Below are positions 1-11,040 of a stretch of 64,000 nt of DNA, in pieces. Numbering within the stretch: position 1 is the first letter of the stretch; each line of letters begins with the position of its first letter. Under the pieces are notes generated by a model. That model did not search any database and was not told where the DNA came from. It was given only the letters and a program-made list of their open reading frames with translations. Source of the stretch: Zygnema cylindricum (taxonomy: Eukaryota; Streptophyta; Zygnematophyceae; Zygnematales; Zygnemataceae); the NCBI GenBank assembly GCA_037447655.1, contig JBBHKE010000263.1, positions 25,694 to 89,693 of the forward strand, in the 5' to 3' direction. The position numbers were made by a program, and so were the translations under genes.

Positions 1-79
1 CATGGTCGAGCATGGGCTTATTCCTGTTTTAATTACCATGTAGACAGCATATGGAAGTTACTATTGTTCTCATAAAAGT

Positions 80-270
80 TGTTTTTGTCCGATTTTTTTT
101 CAAAATTTAGACATGTCGTTTAATTCTCTATCGATCGATGTGCAACTCAACCCTGTCCCTATTTTATTTCATTTTGCGGCCAATACAATATGGGTCTTAA
201 GGGCAAATTGTATGTTTTGCGTACAATAGGCATATTGTATGGGCGTACGGTCACCTACTTTTGAATTATG
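80..270 (-). mobile_element. Partial copy of the hAT-like non-autonomous element (copy H1)
   Basis: This stretch is the reverse complement of the first ~200 bases of the complete element at 9432-10080. It ends at 254-270 in CCTACTTTTGAATTATG, matching the family's 17-bp terminal inverted repeat with small changes. Only one end is present; sequence before ~80 no longer matches. It has no coding capacity. The family also occurs at 25712-26601 and 40878-41210. Confidence 0.6.
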
Positions 271-1391
271 GGCCGAGCGGATTCAGGCGGTTGATTCACA
301 AAAAAAAACAAAAAACGGTTACGGTCGGGTAAGCAAAAAACGAAAAAAAATGAAAATACTCTTGTTATCATTGAAGGTATACGACAGATGTACCATTAAT
401 TTTGTCCTTATTCGGGTACGAGCTGGTACGGGTAGTCGCGAGAAATCGAGTTTCGGTTAACTTTTTTTTTCGTAAACTCGTTCCGGTTAACGTTTAACAA
501 TTTTGGAGCATGACATAACCCGATCGGGCATCGGGTACTCAAATTTTGAAAAAAAAAAACTGTCCGTTTCGATTATCTAAAATTTTGACTTTTGCGACCT
601 TTGATCTGTCCACATTGACGCGGGACTTTTGCGCTCATGATGTCAAATGACTAATCAAGGTCAACTTAAAAGTTGTCGTTAACGCCATTCATCGATATGA
701 TGACAACCAATCCTTTAGGGTTTTTTATGGATTGGAACACGGAAGAGGGCATAACGCAACAGATATTTTGGTAATCGTCGCGGCGCAAGAATGCCTGTGC
801 CGCTGGAATACGTTACGTTACTGTACTTTGAACGGTACGCAGATTCTCCCATATAACACGCTAAAGCCACAACTGGCACAAGAGGTAAACCAATATCGAA
901 GTTTTTCATGATTACCCTTTATATTTTTCATTAATTTTTGAAAACAATTTAGGTGGTCATTTCGTGTTTGTGACTTTTTCTTCGAACCAAGTATGAGTTC
1001 TGTGATTGCTTTCGGGTTCTTTCATGTTACTTGGATCCGAGGAATAAATGTGTGTGCCCATGTAACCGAAATTTTAAAACGTTACTTTGGATTTTAGCGG
1101 GTGTACTTTTCAAAGTGTTCCTATGTCAATCGTTACTTGCGCCTTCATTTCTTCAAATATATGACAGTTGTTAACTTTTACAAAATGTGCGACATAGTGC
1201 AAAACGAAATGAAGTCAACTACGATACTTCCTAAAATTAGTGACGTCTACAAAAACGGCGACGATTGTAGACGACGAGGTTTTTGTGACATTGTAAATGT
1301 TTAAGGTTTTGTGACATAGCGAAGTCACACTACCTTGTGACGTGATCAGTGCGTAGATTTTTCGCCATGGCTTCCCAATTTATTTTTCTTA
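271..1391. other. Intergenic, no gene seen
   Basis: AT-rich DNA with short A/T runs. No open frame here looks like protein. A GTGTGTGCCCATGT motif near 1049 resembles a decayed GGGTG-type transposon end, and a related motif occurs in inverse at about 9330-9345, so a further degraded transposon may bracket this region. I could not prove that. Confidence 0.5.
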
Positions 1392-2249
1392 GGGTGCGTC
1401 TCCATATGCCAAAGTAAGGGTTTTTTTATGTCGTAACCTATAGCCATACCATGTAAATTTAAACCGTACAAAAATAGAGAAAAAATGAAAAACATATTTT
1501 GCGTCATCGTCAAATTTATGATGTACTACATGTTGTCTTTTTGTGTTATTCGACCCACGGCCACGCCAAAAAACGTCATCTTCAAACTTTTCTTTAAAAC
1601 ACAGAGCCGATGTGTTTTAGAACAAAGTATTTTTGAAAAACAAATAGGAACACATATTCGCAAGTGTAAAAAATATCACAAAAAATTCAAACGAATTTAA
1701 GCGACGGTGAAAGGTACACTATTCGTTATGTTTTGTCCGTTTGGGTCCATCAAAATACACAAATTGTTTGGTTTTATCGCGTTTTGTTCAGTACAAACTT
1801 TTCCATTCCAATGGTCTGGAAATTACGATGCCATTTTGAGGGCGCCCCCACAAGTCGCACACGTCGACTCTCTCATGCAGCCTCACATTCTCTACTTTAA
1901 ACTTCATCACACCTTCAAGATTCAATATTTCTCATCCATTCACAAGGCGACTATACGCTGACCGGTGGGAAGCTGTAGAAAACAACAAAAGTGTCGATTT
2001 TCAAACACTACGAAAGGTATTCAAAGCACTTAATTTGCTTCAAAGCACGTGGAATTTGCCAAAGAGGCAATCGTACAAGAAAGGTAGCGGAAACAACACT
2101 TCTTTAGCCATGGATATCCTCCATGGCAGAGTGTTGGAAGGTTGAACGTCTAACAATGTCACGCAAGGTTATGTGACGTTCAAAGCAATTTTTCACAATT
2201 TGCTGCGTCATCACAGATTGTACGTTATCGATAGCCGTCACGGGTATTG

Positions 2250-3291
2250 TGTAACTCTGAGACCTCCATAAGTCCTCAGAGTGGACAGCTTCCAAGAAGC
2301 CTCTAGGATAATCCTGACCCCTTTGTGTTTAAGCAAAAATAACTGCCACCCTGGCAGACAAAAACGCTGACCAACTTCACCCCTGTGAAGACAAGACTCC
2401 CCTGAGTCGATAGCAAAAAGAATCTTTGAATTTGCTCCCCTGGGCAGTAAGTTATGGGTGGTCAAAGTTGACCTTTTGTACAGAAGCTCTCTGGGAGAGA
2501 GGGTCCTATCTTCTAATTTTTCTAAGTCCTATCTCTCTCACAGACTCTATCTACTGATGTACGGAACCAATCAGAATTGAGTTCCGTACGTAAAAGTACA
2601 GCCGCCGGTGTACTTTATGTACGGACATTGTACGACATGGCCAAAATGTCGACACATGTCAAATCCGGATTCGGTGCCATGATCTCTGGAGATTCTACGA
2701 TCCAACGGAATTTCGCCACGCGTCATCCGATGTGGCGATGGCCACAAACCGCCGAAATCTTCCTCCGTGATCTCGGCGCTAATCCCGGCCGTCCGATTAA
2801 ATTCAGATTTAATCGTGGCCGTAATAAATACATGCGCGGTATTTATTTCACTTCCGAAACAAATGCGCGGTATTGATTCGTAATCCGTACTGTCATTCGT
2901 ACCGGATCTATGCATCCCGTAAATCGTAACAGTTAAATGAATTATCGTACGTATTCTAATTTATATAATAATCAAACTATATGTCACGTAATACTACTGC
3001 TAGATCTAACGGCTAAGGCTACCGGCTATTTCCTGTCTGCCGGCCGGTAGGTACATGGATCAAATCCTGCCGCCGGCACAATCCTTTTAAATAAATAAAT
3101 AAACCCTAGTATAAAATTCCCGTAAACCTCAGGATAGCCAAGGTAGCCATGGCTCTAGCTTCCTCTCCAATTTCTCAGTGACTGCGACAAGTTTGAGATT
3201 TGGAGAGAGAAGTTAGAGGTAGACTGCCTCGGCTTCTTTCTATATTTCTATTTAGACCTAGAAAATACTAATAAAACCATTAGTTTCTACA
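2250..3291 (-). repeat. 3' LTR of element A
   Basis: 1042 bp, nearly identical to 7644-8685. The plus-strand ends are TGTAACTCTG and TTTCTACA. It contains short open frames on both strands that recur in every LTR copy and look like chance. An AT-rich TATATAA-type box is visible near 2960-2970 and could be a promoter element, but this is unproven. Confidence 0.95.
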
Positions 3292-3301
3292 CTCCCCTTA
3301 T
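3292..3301 (-). other. Polypurine tract of element A
   Basis: On the element strand ATAAGGGGAG directly abuts the 3' LTR. This is the expected plus-strand primer for reverse transcription. The same tract adjoins the 3' LTR of B (14996) and C (12091), and D has a similar TTTAGGGGAG. Confidence 0.85.
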
Positions 3302-3304
3302 TTT

Positions 3305-6300
3305 CTAGTCAATCTTTAATTTCAGACCACACTTCTCCCTGCAAAAAATTAGCTTAGGGGAAGGCACAGGTTTGGTCATCATATCTGCTACCATCTCACT
3401 ATCTGGTCTGTACTCTAAACTGATTATTTTGTTTTCTACTTTCTCTCTAACAAAACTGAGTCTGATGTCCATGTGTTTGGCTTTAAAATGGTGTTTAGGA
3501 TTGGCAGAGATAGCGATTGCTGCCTGATTATCACAAAATATTTTCTGCACACCACTCTTAAGGTGACCAAGCTCACCAAGCAAAGACTTGACCCACATCA
3601 ATTCTTTTACAGCAGAGCAAGAGGCCATATACTCAGCCTCCATGGTGGACTGAGCAATAACCTTTTGCTGTTTGCTACTCCAACAGCAAGCCCCATCACC
3701 CACATATAATACATATCCAGAAGTACATCTCCTCATCGGAGCATCACCATAACTGGCATCACTCCAAGTAGTGATGTCAGTATTCTCCCCACCCAAATGC
3801 AACCATAGATCTCTAGTTCCTACCAAGTATCTAAGGACTCTCTTAGCTGCCTCCCAATCCTTCTTAGTGGGAGCATTTAGACTTCTACTCAGCACTCCTA
3901 CAGCTGCAGCTAAATCCGGCCGGGTACAATTCATAAAATAGATTAGACTTCCCACTACTTGCCTGTAAGGAATAGTCTGCATGAACTTCTGTTCATCATG
4001 AGATAATTCCTCGTCTAAGACTATGACTCCTTCTTCCTCACTCCCCTCACTTCCCTTCTTCAACTCCATTGGAGTTGTACAACTATTAGCTTTATCCATT
4101 TGAAATTTTTCAAGCATGTTCCCTATTGCTTCTTTTTGAGTCAATCTTATAATTTTCCTTTTTCGGTCTCTCTCTACTTGAATTCCCAAAATATATCTTG
4201 CTTCTCCCATATCCTTCATTTCAAATCTCCCCTTAAGATCGGTTTTCAGTTTGTTAATTTTTTCCATTGATTTACTTAATACAAGCAAATCATCAACATA
4301 AATTGCAATAAATATCAAACCTTCCTCATCTTCGAAAACATAGATTGAGTGATCTGAGCTGATCCGAATATATCCCAGACCGGTAAGAAACTCATCAAGC
4401 TTCTTATTCCATTGTCGAGGTGCCTGTTTCAAACCATAAAGAGATTTAATCAGCCGGCATACCTTACTCTCCTCTCCTTCTTCCACAAACCCTTCGGGTT
4501 GTCGCATGAAGATCTCCTCTTCCAATTCTCCATGCAAAAAGGCTGTTTTTATGTCCATCTGGTGCACTTCCATGTCTTCCGCCGCCGCTAAACTGAGAAG
4601 TATGCGGACGGAGGGAAATCTGACCACCGGAGCAAAGGTTTCCTCGTAGTCAATTCCTTCCTTTTGTGTAAATCCCTTTGCCACTAATCTGGCCTTGTAG
4701 CGCTCGATTGTGTTATCTGGGTTCAGTTTTAGTTTGAAAACCCACTTACAACCGATTGGTTTTCGGTTAGGTGGACAGTCCACCAGCTCCCAAGTATCGG
4801 CTGCCATGATTGAAGCCATCTCCTCATTGATGGCTGTCTTCCACCGGTTTCTTTCTGGACAAGTCATCGCCTCTCCATAAGTTTGAGGTTCATCTTGATG
4901 AGATAGTTTAGTTACCTTGTTATTAACCTGTTTTTCTTGCAGTCTTTTGCTACTTCTCCTCCCCCCCTCAAAATCTGAGGCCGGAATAGATGGTTCTCGT
5001 GGATTCTTTCGAACAAACTCGACTTCTCCCCTATCCCTTGATTCCGAATCAATTTCCACCACGTCTTCCGCTTCGAGTAGAGTTGTCACTGGAGTTTCCA
5101 CAGCCGGGTCCTTTTCGGTCTGATTTGTACCTGCAAGAATGTCATCTTCTCTAAAACCTGGATAGTTAGGAAGCTCAAAGTCATCGGAATTTTCTGACTC
5201 AAATCTGATTTTTACTGACTTCGTATATTTGAAGGGATCTACAGACTTTCCTTCATCCATAACTACTAGATGCTTTACTAAGATTATATCTTCCCTTTTT
5301 AGATCATAAACTCTATATCCTTTAACATCTTCATCATATCCTAATAAGTATCCTGGTTTTCCTTTAGGATCTAGCTTCCAATTTGACCGATCAGTATCTA
5401 GACTGAACACTTGACTGCCGAAAACCTTTAAGTGAGATATGTCTGGTTTCCGGCCTGTCCATCTCTCATAAGGTGTTTGATCTTTTATAGCTGAAGTAAG
5501 AACTCTATTCTTGAGGTAATTAGCACAGTTTATTGCTTCTGCCCAAAACCTTTTCCCTATCCTTTTATCTGACAACATACTTCTAGCACTATCACTTAGT
5601 GTTCTATTTAACCTCTCGGCTACCCCATTCTGTTCAGGATTTTCTGGAACTGTCTTTTGGTGTTGAACCCCATCTTCCCTCAGAAAATCCTCAAACTGGT
5701 TAGAAGTATACTCTCCACCATTGTCACTCCTTACTCTCTTGATTGGAGTTTCATGGAGTTTTTCGCTCCATGCTTTATATTGTCTGAAGCAATCCTCAGC
5801 TTCGGACTTGTTTTTCAAAAAATATACCCGGGAATACCGAGACCAATCATCAGTTATAGTCATCATAAATCTCTTCCCCCCCGGTGAGGGCACTTTAGCC
5901 GGTCCCCAAATATCTGTGTGTACTAGATCTAGAATTTTTTCTCCCTTATAGGTGGCTGACTTAGGAAAGGGTAATCTGTGTGCTTTACCTTGAGCACATC
6001 CACTACAATCACTTATATCATCACTCTCACTGAACTGAATCCCTTCCACCACTCCCATCTTTTTCATCTCTCTTAACTTATCTAGATTCACATGCCCAAG
6101 CCTCTTATGCCACATCATAATATCATGAACACCAGCATAATAAAGTTTCTTCTTTTCATTACTTAAGATCAGCCTAAACATCCCATGGCTACCTTTCTCA
6201 GCAATGAAATAGACATCATCCTCAAAACTAGCAGTAAAGACTCCTTCCCTAGTGCTAGTAAAAAAACCCTTATCATCTAATACTGATGTAGAGATAAGAT

Positions 6301-7663
6301 TTTTGTTCAGCTCCGGAATAAACAATACATCGGAGAATGTTAATATGGATGTCTTTCCTTCTACTAACACTTTTAGATCTACCGATCCTACAAGAGTAGT
6401 GGTGACTATCCTCCCATCCCCGTACTCTATCTCTACGGTGGGAATCTTTCTTATCTTAGTGAACAGGTGTCTATCCTTACACATGTGCATGGAGGCACCT
6501 GAATCTACAATCCAGCCTGCTTCACCTTTCAATCCACCGTAAGCACATTTCTGCCTCCGTGGAATTTCGACCTCATTTTTCGCCTCCAACTCCTCATCCA
6601 AAAGGAGCTCATCGTCCTCGTCCTCGGATTCAGCCTCAAGTACCTGTGTGACAAGGGCCTTTTTCTTTCCTCTCGAGGTACCACCGGTCTGCCCCTCCTT
6701 TAACCGAAGCTCGGTTAGCTTAGTGCACTCTGCCATATAGTGCCCCGGTTTCTTACAAAAATGACATAGTCCTTTGGGAGCCCTTGGTTCGAACTCATCG
6801 GCCGGTTTTTTCTGCTCCCTACCCCCATAGTTTCCGACCGGTTTTCGGGAATCCCTGTTCCTCCAATCAGTCGCTGTTGCCAAGGCTTGGCCACTCTTTC
6901 CTCCCCTTCGGATCTCAATTGTATTCTCTTGAACGAGAATCATTCCTACCACTGAGTTCCATATCCACCTTGAGTCAGGCAAGTCCTGCACACGGTAAAC
7001 TATGTTCACGAACTCATCAGGTAACTTCATCAGTAAACAGTTAACCTTTTCTTTTTCACTCAAATCTTTTCCCGCACTCTGTAGCTCCATGAAGAGTGTA
7101 GCAAGCTCATTGCAAAAATCCAACATATTTCCCCCTTTGTATACATACTCCTTAACTTTCTGATCAGCCAACTGTTGTTGCTGAATCGTACCACTTCGGT
7201 ACATCTCTATAAGGGCCATCCAAAGATCGGATGCCCTTTCTACCTGCAAATGAGGACATGCAAGTCCTTGAGTGAGATGGCGTAGGATGAAGTGCTTTGC
7301 CGCCATATTGTTGAAGTCCCAGGTTTCAGTATCATTCTCCTCGTTCCTCGGAATAGGTGACATGAATGCTAAACCAGTTGCTATTGGTGTGGTCGCCTCC
7401 TTCTCCTTTCCTTTGTCCACCACCTCTCCTTCCTTTGTTTCCTCCGTTGAAGGTGAATCCTCTTTCCTGGTGAATCTGCTTCCTCCAAACCCTGGAGGAA
7501 TTCCAAGACTTGATGGACGCCCCAATCGTCCACTCACTATCCCCCAAAACCTTTTTTCGCATAGAGCTCCTATCATCATACTTTCCCAGTATATGAAGCC
7601 AGTTCCATTAAAGATTGGTACCCTAGAGGGTGGGCCCATAACCTGTAACTCTGAGACCTCCAT
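3305..7663 (-). CDS. gag-pol: Copia Gag-Pol polyprotein (1452 aa), element A
   Basis: One uninterrupted frame encoding all retrotransposition proteins. Gag is N-terminal, with a CCHC zinc knuckle at residues 300-313 (CHFCKKPGHYMAEC). The aspartic protease motif DSGA is at 387-390. Integrase has the H519/H524/C553/C556 zinc site and D584, D647 and E683, spaced D-35-E. Reverse transcriptase has D1037 and YVDD at 1122-1125. RNase H has D1302, E1344 and D1378. The order protease-integrase-RT-RNase H is diagnostic of Ty1/copia. The start codon at 7661-7663 lies inside the 5' LTR, so the frame runs through the LTR end and the primer site. A second Met, residue 9, lies in the primer site itself. No stop or frameshift is seen, so the element may be active. 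Confidence 0.96.
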   Translation of the reverse strand: MEVSELQVMGPPSRVPIFNGTGFIYWESMMIGALCEKRFWGIVSGRLGRPSSLGIPPGFGGSRFTRKEDSPSTEETKEGEVVDKGKEKEATTPIATGLAFMSPIPRNEENDTETWDFNNMAAKHFILRHLTQGLACPHLQVERASDLWMALIEMYRSGTIQQQQLADQKVKEYVYKGGNMLDFCNELATLFMELQSAGKDLSEKEKVNCLLMKLPDEFVNIVYRVQDLPDSRWIWNSVVGMILVQENTIEIRRGGKSGQALATATDWRNRDSRKPVGNYGGREQKKPADEFEPRAPKGLCHFCKKPGHYMAECTKLTELRLKEGQTGGTSRGKKKALVTQVLEAESEDEDDELLLDEELEAKNEVEIPRRQKCAYGGLKGEAGWIVDSGASMHMCKDRHLFTKIRKIPTVEIEYGDGRIVTTTLVGSVDLKVLVEGKTSILTFSDVLFIPELNKNLISTSVLDDKGFFTSTREGVFTASFEDDVYFIAEKGSHGMFRLILSNEKKKLYYAGVHDIMMWHKRLGHVNLDKLREMKKMGVVEGIQFSESDDISDCSGCAQGKAHRLPFPKSATYKGEKILDLVHTDIWGPAKVPSPGGKRFMMTITDDWSRYSRVYFLKNKSEAEDCFRQYKAWSEKLHETPIKRVRSDNGGEYTSNQFEDFLREDGVQHQKTVPENPEQNGVAERLNRTLSDSARSMLSDKRIGKRFWAEAINCANYLKNRVLTSAIKDQTPYERWTGRKPDISHLKVFGSQVFSLDTDRSNWKLDPKGKPGYLLGYDEDVKGYRVYDLKREDIILVKHLVVMDEGKSVDPFKYTKSVKIRFESENSDDFELPNYPGFREDDILAGTNQTEKDPAVETPVTTLLEAEDVVEIDSESRDRGEVEFVRKNPREPSIPASDFEGGRRSSKRLQEKQVNNKVTKLSHQDEPQTYGEAMTCPERNRWKTAINEEMASIMAADTWELVDCPPNRKPIGCKWVFKLKLNPDNTIERYKARLVAKGFTQKEGIDYEETFAPVVRFPSVRILLSLAAAEDMEVHQMDIKTAFLHGELEEEIFMRQPEGFVEEGEESKVCRLIKSLYGLKQAPRQWNKKLDEFLTGLGYIRISSDHSIYVFEDEEGLIFIAIYVDDLLVLSKSMEKINKLKTDLKGRFEMKDMGEARYILGIQVERDRKRKIIRLTQKEAIGNMLEKFQMDKANSCTTPMELKKGSEGSEEEGVIVLDEELSHDEQKFMQTIPYRQVVGSLIYFMNCTRPDLAAAVGVLSRSLNAPTKKDWEAAKRVLRYLVGTRDLWLHLGGENTDITTWSDASYGDAPMRRCTSGYVLYVGDGACCWSSKQQKVIAQSTMEAEYMASCSAVKELMWVKSLLGELGHLKSGVQKIFCDNQAAIAISANPKHHFKAKHMDIRLSFVREKVENKIISLEYRPDSEMVADMMTKPVPSPKLIFCREKCGLKLKID
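7631..7643 (-). other. Primer binding site of A, complementary to the initiator tRNA-Met anticodon arm
   Basis: The element-strand sequence GGTTATGGGCCCA directly follows the 5' LTR. Its complement TGGGCCCATAACC equals the anticodon stem-loop of eukaryotic initiator tRNA-Met (5' stem, CCCAUAA loop, start of 3' stem). It is not the acceptor 3' end used by most plant copia elements. This is the half-tRNA priming arrangement known from Drosophila copia. Confidence 0.85.
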
Positions 7664-8685
7664 AAGTCCTCAGAGTGGACAGCTTCCAAGAAGCCTCTAG
7701 GATAATCCTGACCCCTTTGTGTTTAAGCAAAAATAACTACCACCCTGGCAGACAAAAACGCTGACCAACTTCACCCCTGTGAAGACAAGACTCCCCTGAG
7801 TCGATAGCAAAAAGAATCTTTGAATTTGCTCCCCTGAGCAGTAAGTTATGGGTGGTCAAAGTTGACCTTTTGTACAGAAGCTCTCTGGGAGAGAGGGTCC
7901 TATCTTCTAATTTTTCTAAGTCCTATCTCTCTCACAGACTCTATCTACTGATGTACGGAACCAATCAGAATTGAGTTCCGTACGTAAAAGTACAGCCGCC
8001 GGTGTACTTTATGTACGGACATTGTACGACATGGCCAAAATGTCGACACATGTCAAATCCGGATTCGGTGCCATGATCTCTGGAGATTCTACGATCCAAC
8101 GGAATTTCGCCACGCGTCATCCGATGTGGCGATGGCCACAAACCGCCGAAATCTTCCTCCGTGATCTCGGCGCTAATCCCGGCCGTCCGATTAAATTCAG
8201 ATTTAATCGTGGCCGTAATAAATACATGCGCGGTATTTATTTCACTTCCGAAACAAATGCGCGGTATTGATTCGTAATCCGTACTGTCATTCGTACCGGA
8301 TCTATGCATCCCGTAAATCGTAACAGTTAAATGAATTATCGTACGTATTCTAATTTATATAATAATCAAACTATATATCACGTAATACTACTGCTAGATC
8401 TAACGGCTAAGGCTACCGGCTATTTCCTGTCTGCCGGCCGGTAGGTACATGGATCAAATCCTGCCGCCGGCACAATCCTTTTAAATAAATAAATAAACCA
8501 TAGTATAAAATTCCCGTAAACCTCAGGATAGCCAAGGTAGCCATGGCTCTAGCTTCCTCTCCAATTTCTCAGTGACTGCGACAAGTTTGAGATTTGGAGA
8601 GAGAAGTTAGAGGTAGACTGCCTCGGCTTCTTTCTATATTTCTATTTAGACCTAGAAAATACTAATAAAACCATTAGTTTCTACA
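7644..8685 (-). repeat. 5' LTR of element A
   Basis: 1042 bp, pairing with 2250-3291. The gag start codon is in its last 20 bases on the element strand. Changes from the other LTR include G to A in the second CTGCCACC-type motif and one A in place of C near 8500. Confidence 0.95.
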
Positions 8686-8829
8686 TATTGTCGACGTATA
8701 CAATCGTCATGCCTTTAAATGACAACTTTGTTTGGTACACATAGAGACACTTGAAATCCGGGTCCGCCGGATCTACGGTAAAAAAAGAGTTTTTTCGCTA
8801 AGTTACAAGTACATGGAGACGCACCCTTA

Positions 8830-9431
8830 TCTTTTATCATTCGATATGCCATCAAACTAAGACCAAATATATATAAACAAATATATAAAAATATATATCT
8901 TAAATTTTATATTACTATTGCTGCATTTCATTTAAAGAATAAAGAAAGAGAAGTGGTCGAGTGAGGAAGAGGGAGAGAGACGAGGACGACGTAAACTTAT
9001 GCAAAGGACCCATGAACGAAAGTGGAGGTCCAAGACTCCAACAATTTTTTTCCGTACATGCTTGTCATTTTCGTACGTACATGCGCGTGACGAGCAAGGA
9101 AAAAAATAACGTGTATTCTTCCTCGTAGAATACCTTTCGAAGACGTTTCACACGTGCAATACTGTTTTGCTATTCGTCAATAAGGTATTATTAAAATTAA
9201 AATCAGGTCGCAATTATATTCGAGTACTAGTGTGGAGATGAGTTGGCGTGACGTGGAACGGCGTAATATATTCTTGTTGCAAGTCCCATTTTATGTGAAA
9301 ACGACGAGAAATAACCCTTACTTCAACACATGGGCACACACCCTAACCGTACATGCCAGCGAGGCATGACAAATAGGGCGCCAAATTGTTTTCTTGGCGC
9401 AAAAAAATTTCGTGCGAAGTTGAAGTCAAAC
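8830..9431. other. Intergenic, repeat remnants
   Basis: AT-rich sequence without a credible gene. At about 9313-9345 there is a decayed transposon end (CCCTTACTTC...ACACACCCTAA), resembling the GGGTG-type inverted repeat of the element at 1392-8826. Its partner end was not found with confidence. Confidence 0.5.
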
Positions 9432-10080
9432 CATAGTTCAAAAGTAGGTGAAACAGGCCCATACAACATGCCTATTGTATGTAAAACATACAAAATGACC
9501 TTAAGACCCATATTGTATGGGTCGGAAAATGAAAAAAAATAGTAGCAGGGTTGAGTTGCACATCGATTGATAGAGAAGTAAGCGTCATGTCTAAATTTTG
9601 AAAAACATTCGGACAAAAAAAATGTTTTTTGTGATTTTTGAGGTATTTTTTATTTAAACCGTCAGATTTGGACGATCGTACGGTCGCTGATCAAAGTAGG
9701 GGTCTAAGAATATCACATGAAAAGCCCGTAACACAACTTACTATAGGACTATCTTTCATATTAGTGTCATCAATTTTGAAGGCCTTGCTAAATAAAGCCT
9801 CAAATTGACCAACCAGGCAGTATGGGACGATAAAAAAAAAAGATTCCGCACTACCAAAAATATTACCATAACCTACCCGTTGGTGGCTGCAAAAACACTT
9901 TGGCGGTTTCGCCCTTTCCGACGGTGTGCGCTGTACTATGATCATACGTTAGATTTGTACGTTCGTACGAAAGTGTGCACAACGCACACACATACAGTAT
10001 GCCTACTCTACGCGAGTTTTGGGCCAAGTTTTGTGCGCCTACTAAAGGTCTACCATAAAAAAGCCTACTTTTGAACGATG
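9432..10080 (+). mobile_element. Complete hAT-like non-autonomous element (copy H2, 649 bp)
   Basis: The 17-bp inverted termini CATAGTTCAAAAGTAGG (9432-9448) and its complement with one mismatch (10064-10080) are flanked by perfect 8-bp duplications AGTCAAAC at 9424-9431 and 10081-10088. An 8-bp duplication is the hallmark of hAT superfamily transposition. No transposase frame is present, so it depends on an enzyme made elsewhere. Partial copies occur at 80-270, 25712-26601 and 40878-41210. It could be another superfamily with 8-bp duplications, because the termini are not the textbook CAGGG form. Confidence 0.8.
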
Positions 10081-10088
10081 AGTCAAAC

Positions 10089-10329
10089 CGTCGTTGGAAA
10101 AGTTCCAAATGATACGAATGAGCTTGGGAAATTTGTGACTACAGTACATTGCCGTTTTTTCGACCTCGGCGGGATCCACCAAGATCCATGAAAACAATGG
10201 AGTTTGGGGGAGCACGTCGCGACAAAACGCTCGTTGGAATCCCTAAAAAACAAGATTTCCTCTTCAACCAAGAAAAAAAAATGCATGGAATAACCTCATT
10301 ATTAGTCATGTATAATTTGAAGCTCATTA
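10089..10329. other. Short unassigned spacer
   Basis: No coding or repeat signal was recognised between the hAT-like element and the TA-flanked MITE. Confidence 0.4.
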
Positions 10330-11040
10330 CATGACACCGTGTATCATTATTAGCGTCAAAGATTTAGGGTGAAGTTCCATTTGGACATTATGTGATTGTA
10401 CGACCAACATTACAGAGTGCTACGATTTGAACGAAGTTTTATTGCGCAAAGTCTGTAATCCACGTGTTCATAATTTAGTGGTACCACGTGAGATAAGATC
10501 AGATATTAAAAATCGTCAATGATTTTCACACCGACCAAAAATCTTCATTTGCGTACTATGTACGTGCATACCAGGTCATCGTGCAACACAACTTTGGTAC
10601 TTTTTGTAGACGCCTTGTCAGATACCACCTCATTTTTTTAGGGTTCTTATTTTTTGCGTGACGAATGAGCGTTGCCAAAAATAGTGTGACAAATGGGCGA
10701 TAACAGAAATAGCGTGACGAGAGTGCGTTACGACATTTCGTTTGTATATTTTGCTGGATTTTTGAATGCGTATATCGTGTGCGAAATTATTTGATTTCCG
10801 TTGGTTGCCATATTGACACGTATGCTCATTATATAACGTGTCGTGGCCCGATTTTTGATGTAATTCGTTATATACCTCGCTAGGTACATCACCAATTACA
10901 AAAACTTTCGAAGCGGATGCTTCGCGAAAAAATATCCAACGGTCATTGGTAGCTCCCAAAATTTTGGAGAATATTGGCAAGATTCTCTATAATGTTGTTT
11001 TCCCTATAAAAACAAAATAAGAGGTACGGAGTAGTACGGA

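Larger units (their letters stand above)
2250..8685 (-). mobile_element. Complete Ty1/copia LTR retrotransposon, element A
   Basis: A full-length, apparently intact element on the minus strand. Two 1042-bp LTRs (2250-3291 and 7644-8685) bound a single gag-pol frame. The 5-bp target duplication TATTG is at 2245-2249 and 8686-8690. On the element strand each LTR starts TGTAGAAAC and ends TTACA. The primer site abuts the 5' LTR and a purine tract abuts the 3' LTR. By eye the LTRs differ at about four positions, so the insertion is recent. It belongs to the same family as element C and is a sister family of B. It lies inside a TTA-flanked TIR element. Confidence 0.95.
1392..8826. mobile_element. 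TIR DNA element (PIF/Harbinger-like, non-autonomous) interrupted by copia A
   Basis: The ends are perfect 14-bp inverted repeats, GGGTGCGTCTCCAT at 1392-1405 and its complement at 8813-8826. They are flanked by TTA at 1389-1391 and TTA at 8827-8829. A 3-bp TTA/TAA duplication with a GGG-starting repeat is typical of PIF/Harbinger and Tourist elements. Removing copia A and one copy of its target duplication leaves about 994 bp with no transposase. A related inverted copy lies at about 24578-25366. The superfamily assignment rests on duplication length and termini only. Confidence 0.7.

Noticed and set aside
2571-2915. 114- and 99-codon open frames recurring in LTRs (2571-2915, 7965-8309, 11362-11694, 23161-23493)
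   Set aside because: They overlap on opposite strands and recur only because the LTR is repeated. No protein motif and no initiation context.
7631-7650. TGGGCCCATAACC as part of a tRNA-Met gene
   Set aside because: Only the anticodon arm is present. There are no acceptor, D or T arms, and the position next to an LTR marks a primer site.
3305-7663. A separate envelope gene in copia A or B
   Set aside because: No frame remains between the RNase H end and the 3' LTR (13 bases in A).
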